Part shown: piece after piece, positions 59,613 through 64,000 of the stretch | Numbering within the stretch: the stretch's first letter is position 1 | Layout: the number at the start of each line of letters is the position of its first letter | From: Ochromonas danica | Taxonomy: Eukaryota; Sar; Chrysophyceae; Chromulinales; Chromulinaceae | Length of the DNA: 64,000 nt | Assembly (NCBI GenBank): GCA_015146655.1 | Contig: VKHL01000035.1 | Coordinates: forward strand, 130,423-194,422 | Reading direction: 5' to 3' | The notes under the pieces: model-generated | The model's database searches: none | Told to the model about the DNA's origin: nothing | What the model saw: the letters and a program-made list of their open reading frames with translations, nothing else | Program-made: the position numbers and the translations under genes

Positions 59613-62600
59613 ATGACGATCTGGCTTGCAAGATTTCTTCTCATCTTCTTCCTTTCTTGTTCCCTTCATCTCATCCATTCATGGGGAAATCTCACCAGTC
59701 ACCCAAATCCTTTGCACCACCAGAATACACACCTTCTTCCCTCTGGCCAGCTAAAAGAGCAAGAAGTCCTCCTCACTGTGACAGGAAATCAGAGCAATCC
59801 TGCTCCTCTCCCAGCGGATGAGTTGGGGGCCTTACATGACCTCTACAGTACAACTCTCGGTGAGTATTGGAACTGGACGGGAGTTCCATGGAATTTCACG
59901 GAATCGAATCCTGACCCTTGCAGTGAGGGTTGGGAAGGAGTGATGTGCAATGCTGTGTGCCATAATTCTAGCAATACCATGGAGAGTTGTGAAGAGCATG
60001 TAGTTGCCATCTTTCTATCAAATAACAACATGAGTGGAAGTTTGCCCGACTCTTTGCAACAGCTGCAACAACTGCGTTATTTGTCCATCTCAAGTAATTT
60101 TAAGCTCACGGGGTCTATCCCATCTTCCTTGTCAAGCCTCTCATACTTGATTTATTTGGTCTTAGACAGCAATGGTTTAAGTGGTTCTATTCCCAGCAGT
60201 CTCACAAACGTCAAATCCTTGGTCTTCTTGGATTTATCTGAGAATGATCTGACAGGCATCTTGCCAACGAACCTCTCCCAACTGACAGGGCTGAGCTATT
60301 TCTATATATATTCGAATCATCTCTCTGGCTCGATGCCAGGTGATATTGGCGCCTGGTCTCAGTTATCCTATTTGTACGCTTATTCGAACTTGATTTCGGG
60401 TGAATTTCCAGAGAGTATTGCCAATTGCTCACTTCTGAACACCTTTACTGTTTACAATAACTTTATGACTGGTCATCTGCCGCCATCAGTTAGCAAGCTT
60501 AAGTCTTTGACCTTTTTAGATGCTTCATATAACATGCTCAGTGGACCGATACCTGATGATGTGGGTACAGCATCAGCTATGCTTTGTATGAGCTTGGAAA
60601 CGAACTTCTTCACGGGTACTCTTCCGTCTTCGATTGGCCAATTGAGCGCATTAACATACTTCAGTGTATTTGACAATATACTATGGGGATCGCTTCCCTC
60701 CACAATCTACGATCTATCCAGTATCGTAGAAGTTTCGCTCTCGACGAATACTTTTTCAGGCAGTTTGAGTAGTGCGATAGGTCAATGGACTGCAATGGCT
60801 TATCTGGATATCAGCGAAAACTATTTTGCAGGCAGTCTTCCTGGTGCGCTTGGTCAGTTGGAGAAGTTGGAAGTTTTGAGTGGAAGCTTAAATGTCCTAT
60901 CTGGGGCTCTTCCAGCAGAACTGGGGAATTGCAAGAGTATAGTGGAGGTGTATCTGAGTGGAAATTGGTTCGATGGCACTATTCCCGCTTCATTTGGCAA
61001 TTTGACTGTATTGAAGTATTTGTATTTGGACGATAGCTTTCTCACAGGTGTATTACCTTCGGAAATGGCTTCACTCCAGAATCTGAACATACTGGCTGTG
61101 GAAAATAACATATTGTCAGGAACAATACCTGATTGTCTCTCCAATATATCTTCTTTACTTGTAATGGGACTAGGGATAAATAACTTTCATGGTAGTCTTC
61201 CTGCGCACTTCGGAAGATTGACGAAGTTGCAATATTTAACGGTCTCTTTCAGTGGCTTCAGTGGGAGTCTTCCTGCTTCTTTCTCCACACTAAGTAATCT
61301 CCAAGCTGCTTCTCTGGCTTGTAACTTCTTGTCAGGCTCTTTATCTTCCCTTTCCATCCCGTCAAGCCATCTTGACTATTTGAACATCTCTAATAACTAC
61401 TTCACTGGAGAGACATCGCCACTGCTATCTTTACAGAATATCTCGATCCTGGACATTTCCTCGAATGGATTGACGGGATCGTTTCAAGTGCATGAGAAAA
61501 TGCCTAAGCTGGTTTGGTTGTTCTTACGCGGAAATGAGTTATCAGGTTCCTTGTCAGGGACTTTCACTTCTCTTTCCACTCCTTCTTTGGTTTATTTGGA
61601 CCTGTCGAACAATCGCTTCAGCGGTGCATTTCCAGCCTCCGACTTCGCACAATTGACCAAACTGAACACACTGGCAGCAGTAGAAAATTGCTTCACAGGA
61701 ACGATTTCATCCGACCTTTGCAAAGCCAGTAAGTTGCAAGTGGCAGCATTGGATGGTCTATCGGCTGCTCCGAGTTGTCGCAGGGCAACGCTCTCTTCGT
61801 CTGATGGTACGCTTTCATCTTGGGTGCCTTCCTACGTCATGGGGAAACATGCAGTTCATGGCAGTTTGCCTTCGTGCTTATTCCAGGAGTTGAATGTGTT
61901 AGTTACCCTGCACTTGTCCGGGAATAGTTTGAAAGGCACGATTCCTGACTTGGCTAAGCATAGTTTGCTTTCTGATCTCTCCCTATCTCACAACGAACTA
62001 TCGGGAACAGTGCCTGATTCTGTGCAGAGCAACTCGTGGATCAACCTTGATCTGAGTTTCAACAAGCTCACAGGCATATTGAAGAACAGTATGTCATCCA
62101 CTGATTGGGCCAATGCTTCGATCGCTCTGGACATCAATCGTCTTTCTGGCAAGATCCCTAGTGATTACTATCATATAGGGGATGTGGATATGCTGAGAGG
62201 CAATATCTTCCAATGTCCGGACGATGGCAATGATGAAGAGAGTCTGCCTCCCAGTGATCCTTATAACAACCAATATGGCTGTGGTTCGGTGACGTTGAAC
62301 ACGGCTCTGATAATCTGGGGATCGGTAGTAGTATGTTTGGGAGTGGTGTGTGTTTGCATTGCAGGGTCGATGAAGATGCGCAGTAGTAGACAACGTGAGG
62401 ATGTTAAGAGTAAGTATAGCAAGGACATTGCGTGTTGTGGGAAGAGGAAGCAAAATGAGGAGAAAGAAGTATCAGAGGATGTGGGAGAAGGCGAGGACTT
62501 GGAGAAGAGAGGTGAGGGAGCGACTTCAAAGGATGAAGAGAAAGGGAAATCATCAGCACAGTCAGCGACATGTTGGGATCGGTTCTTGGACAAGGTGGAG

Positions 62601-64000
62601 ATGATGAGGAAGCAGATGGAGGAGTGGCAGTCTGTCTATGGTGGCGAGAACGACGAGGTCAAAGACGCTCTTCGCAGACAAGACAACACGTATCGCGGAG
62701 AAGATAGCGATGATGAGTATGATGAAGCTGACGCAGACGTTACGTTTCAAGAAGACTCGAATCGTGAAGATGATAGCGATGATGAATATTATGAAGCTGA
62801 TATCAAGAGTTTAGAAGGCGCATATCTTAGAGAGTGCAGTCATGTAGACGAGACTCATGCCGATTCTCGTGTCCAAGCCGATAGGGAGCCTCACTCTATT
62901 AATAATCCCGTAGCTGTCCTTCGAAGTCAAATCGTGATGGTGGGTCAGTTGTCACGATTTGTTCGACAGTTTAGTAGTGTAGCGATGTTGTTGATCGTAT
63001 TGCTGGGCGTTCCTCTCTATACCACGCTATCTTATTTCTATGGTAGCTACTACTATCAATATGGATGGACGCCGTCAGCAGCATTTCTGTCAGGAGAATC
63101 TGCTGCGATAGCGTTGTTGATTCTGTTTCTTGGTATAGCAGCCAGTCTAGCTTTCTTTATCACATCTCGTGGTTTTTCTTCTTTCTATCACGCTGACGAT
63201 CAACAGAATGGCCGCCACGTTTCTATAAAGTGGTGGTGGTATGGATGGTCTGTAGCTTGTGAGAGCAGCGAGAGTTGGCGCTATTTTCTTCGTGTGTTGG
63301 TGATCGTAGCGGGAAACACCGCAGTGGTGATGGTTGTAAATGCTGTATATGTCTATTTCTGCTTGCAAATATCTGTCTTGCAGTCATTCTTCCTGTCTGT
63401 GGCCATGACAGGCTTCAAACTAGTGTGGTCTCGCATTTTGTTCTTGGTTCTTTCTCATTGGATTGCGCGAGTAGGCGAGCGAGGAATAACGAAAGAGGTA
63501 TCTCACCCTGGCCTCTCTTGTACTGACACAGTTGCTGTAACCAGTGGTGATGGAGTGAAGAATAATCTGGCCCGAACGACGAATCGATGGAATTCTGCAA
63601 CTATTACTATTTACAGCTGTTTGATGTTGTTCAATACAATCGTTGCACCTTGTTTAGCCACCTTGTTTATTAGTTCTGATTGTTTCTACTATGTCTTCGT
63701 ATCTCCACCTTATGTCACCGTATCGTATTCATATCCGGTATGTATCACCATTGTTGAGAACGCATGTATGAGTACTGCCAGTGTTATCAAAACGTCAGAT
63801 TTCCAGCCGCCCTTTAGCTATGGGTATCAATGCAGTTCTGCCTTGCTCCAAGAGTATGGCTATGTGTTCGTGTATAAGTATCTGTTGTTGGGAGTACTGC
63901 ATCCACTTGTCGTTCTGTTGTTGACCTTTTATCATGATCAGCAGATGTCCTCTGATGAGAGTGAGAATATTGATGGTGCTGAGAAGAAGGAGGAAGGATC
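59613..64000 (+). CDS. LRR3: giant LRR membrane protein, 3' end beyond the window
   Basis: The frame is open from ATG 59613 to the window end (at least 1462 codons). It starts with a signal peptide (MTIWLARFLLIFFLSCSLHLIHS), then follows LRR2 domain by domain: N-cap, LRRs, Cys-bearing end, TM1 at about 894-918, linker, and the first part of the polytopic domain. Offset to LRR2 is 7319 bp through the LRRs and 7451 bp after a net 132-bp in-frame insertion in the linker. Blocks 60161-60721, 61255-62640 and 62895-63940 are nearly identical to LRR2, while the start, 60722-61254, 62650-62890 and the last 60 bp differ clearly. The linker insertion encodes two related acidic motifs, EDSDDEYDEAD and EDDSDDEYYEAD. 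Confidence 0.88.
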   Translation, partial: MTIWLARFLLIFFLSCSLHLIHSWGNLTSHPNPLHHQNTHLLPSGQLKEQEVLLTVTGNQSNPAPLPADELGALHDLYSTTLGEYWNWTGVPWNFTESNPDPCSEGWEGVMCNAVCHNSSNTMESCEEHVVAIFLSNNNMSGSLPDSLQQLQQLRYLSISSNFKLTGSIPSSLSSLSYLIYLVLDSNGLSGSIPSSLTNVKSLVFLDLSENDLTGILPTNLSQLTGLSYFYIYSNHLSGSMPGDIGAWSQLSYLYAYSNLISGEFPESIANCSLLNTFTVYNNFMTGHLPPSVSKLKSLTFLDASYNMLSGPIPDDVGTASAMLCMSLETNFFTGTLPSSIGQLSALTYFSVFDNILWGSLPSTIYDLSSIVEVSLSTNTFSGSLSSAIGQWTAMAYLDISENYFAGSLPGALGQLEKLEVLSGSLNVLSGALPAELGNCKSIVEVYLSGNWFDGTIPASFGNLTVLKYLYLDDSFLTGVLPSEMASLQNLNILAVENNILSGTIPDCLSNISSLLVMGLGINNFHGSLPAHFGRLTKLQYLTVSFSGFSGSLPASFSTLSNLQAASLACNFLSGSLSSLSIPSSHLDYLNISNNYFTGETSPLLSLQNISILDISSNGLTGSFQVHEKMPKLVWLFLRGNELSGSLSGTFTSLSTPSLVYLDLSNNRFSGAFPASDFAQLTKLNTLAAVENCFTGTISSDLCKASKLQVAALDGLSAAPSCRRATLSSSDGTLSSWVPSYVMGKHAVHGSLPSCLFQELNVLVTLHLSGNSLKGTIPDLAKHSLLSDLSLSHNELSGTVPDSVQSNSWINLDLSFNKLTGILKNSMSSTDWANASIALDINRLSGKIPSDYYHIGDVDMLRGNIFQCPDDGNDEESLPPSDPYNNQYGCGSVTLNTALIIWGSVVVCLGVVCVCIAGSMKMRSSRQREDVKSKYSKDIACCGKRKQNEEKEVSEDVGEGEDLEKRGEGATSKDEEKGKSSAQSATCWDRFLDKVEMMRKQMEEWQSVYGGENDEVKDALRRQDNTYRGEDSDDEYDEADADVTFQEDSNREDDSDDEYYEADIKSLEGAYLRECSHVDETHADSRVQADREPHSINNPVAVLRSQIVMVGQLSRFVRQFSSVAMLLIVLLGVPLYTTLSYFYGSYYYQYGWTPSAAFLSGESAAIALLILFLGIAASLAFFITSRGFSSFYHADDQQNGRHVSIKWWWYGWSVACESSESWRYFLRVLVIVAGNTAVVMVVNAVYVYFCLQISVLQSFFLSVAMTGFKLVWSRILFLVLSHWIARVGERGITKEVSHPGLSCTDTVAVTSGDGVKNNLARTTNRWNSATITIYSCLMLFNTIVAPCLATLFISSDCFYYVFVSPPYVTVSYSYPVCITIVENACMSTASVIKTSDFQPPFSYGYQCSSALLQEYGYVFVYKYLLLGVLHPLVVLLLTFYHDQQMSSDESENIDGAEKKEEG

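Noticed and set aside
46600-64000. A bacterial or viral origin of the LRR array
   Set aside because: Signal peptides, LxGxIP plant-type repeats and the polytopic domain look eukaryotic. No capsid, polymerase or integrase genes and no terminal repeats are present.
1-64000. CRISPR arrays, rRNA genes, operons, ribosome binding sites
   Set aside because: The tandem repeats seen are microsatellites without spacers, no rRNA-like segment was found, and the genes are eukaryotic with introns and individual promoters.

Overview
This is nuclear DNA from a eukaryotic protist. Genes lie on both strands without operons. Most introns are short (about 50-160 nt, mostly GT(A/G)AG...AG), tRNAs carry internal Pol III promoters, and several proteins have Asn, Ser, Thr or Gly runs. 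Five proteins (the SPP-type protease, two LON-domain proteins, TerC and a small conserved-looking protein) begin with a hydrophobic signal peptide whose predicted cleavage site is followed at or near +1 by F, W or Y and then a Ser/Thr/basic stretch. That is the bipartite plastid presequence of algae with red-derived complex plastids. I infer a stramenopile-like alga (a chrysophyte or relative is plausible); the exact taxon cannot be read from this window.

Layout. 0.2-4.2 kb: cyclin Q (N-terminus outside the window), a small coiled-coil protein, an APC-family permease. 5.2-8.6 kb: signal-peptide-peptidase-like protease, a tRNA-Pro(UGG) with a 23-nt insertion in its T loop, queuosine salvage enzyme QNG1. 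8.9-15.7 kb: SANBR-like BTB protein, tRNA-Ser(AGA), a large low-complexity C2H2 protein. 17.0-25.0 kb: PH-START-EDR2 lipid-binding protein, F-box/LRR gene, CH-like coiled-coil protein. 25.4-33.9 kb: CASTOR-like ACT-domain protein, small coiled-coil protein, F-actin capping protein alpha, a tandem pair of LON substrate-binding-domain genes, PICOT-type glutaredoxin 3. 34.3-46.3 kb: succinate-semialdehyde dehydrogenase, TPR-MYND protein, a 1445-residue protein ending in a GT25 glycosyltransferase, secreted cyclophilin, small putative plastid protein, plastid TerC.

46.4-64.0 kb is the accessory-looking part: an array of three giant intronless genes for LRR proteins with a polytopic C-terminal membrane domain (LRR1, LRR2, LRR3; LRR3 runs off the end), with an APH-fold kinase, a truncated copy of that kinase and an orphan LRR-gene tail between them. 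LRR2 and LRR3 are a tandem duplicate offset by about 7.3 kb. Their alignment is a mosaic: long near-identical blocks alternate with clearly diverged blocks. This suggests ongoing gene conversion or unequal exchange in a family of cell-surface receptors, and is the strongest candidate for an undescribed system here.

I saw no convincing retroelement, virus-like element, CRISPR array or rRNA. Exon boundaries were assigned by eye from splice motifs; for the multi-exon genes with both ends in the window, the summed exon lengths are divisible by three.
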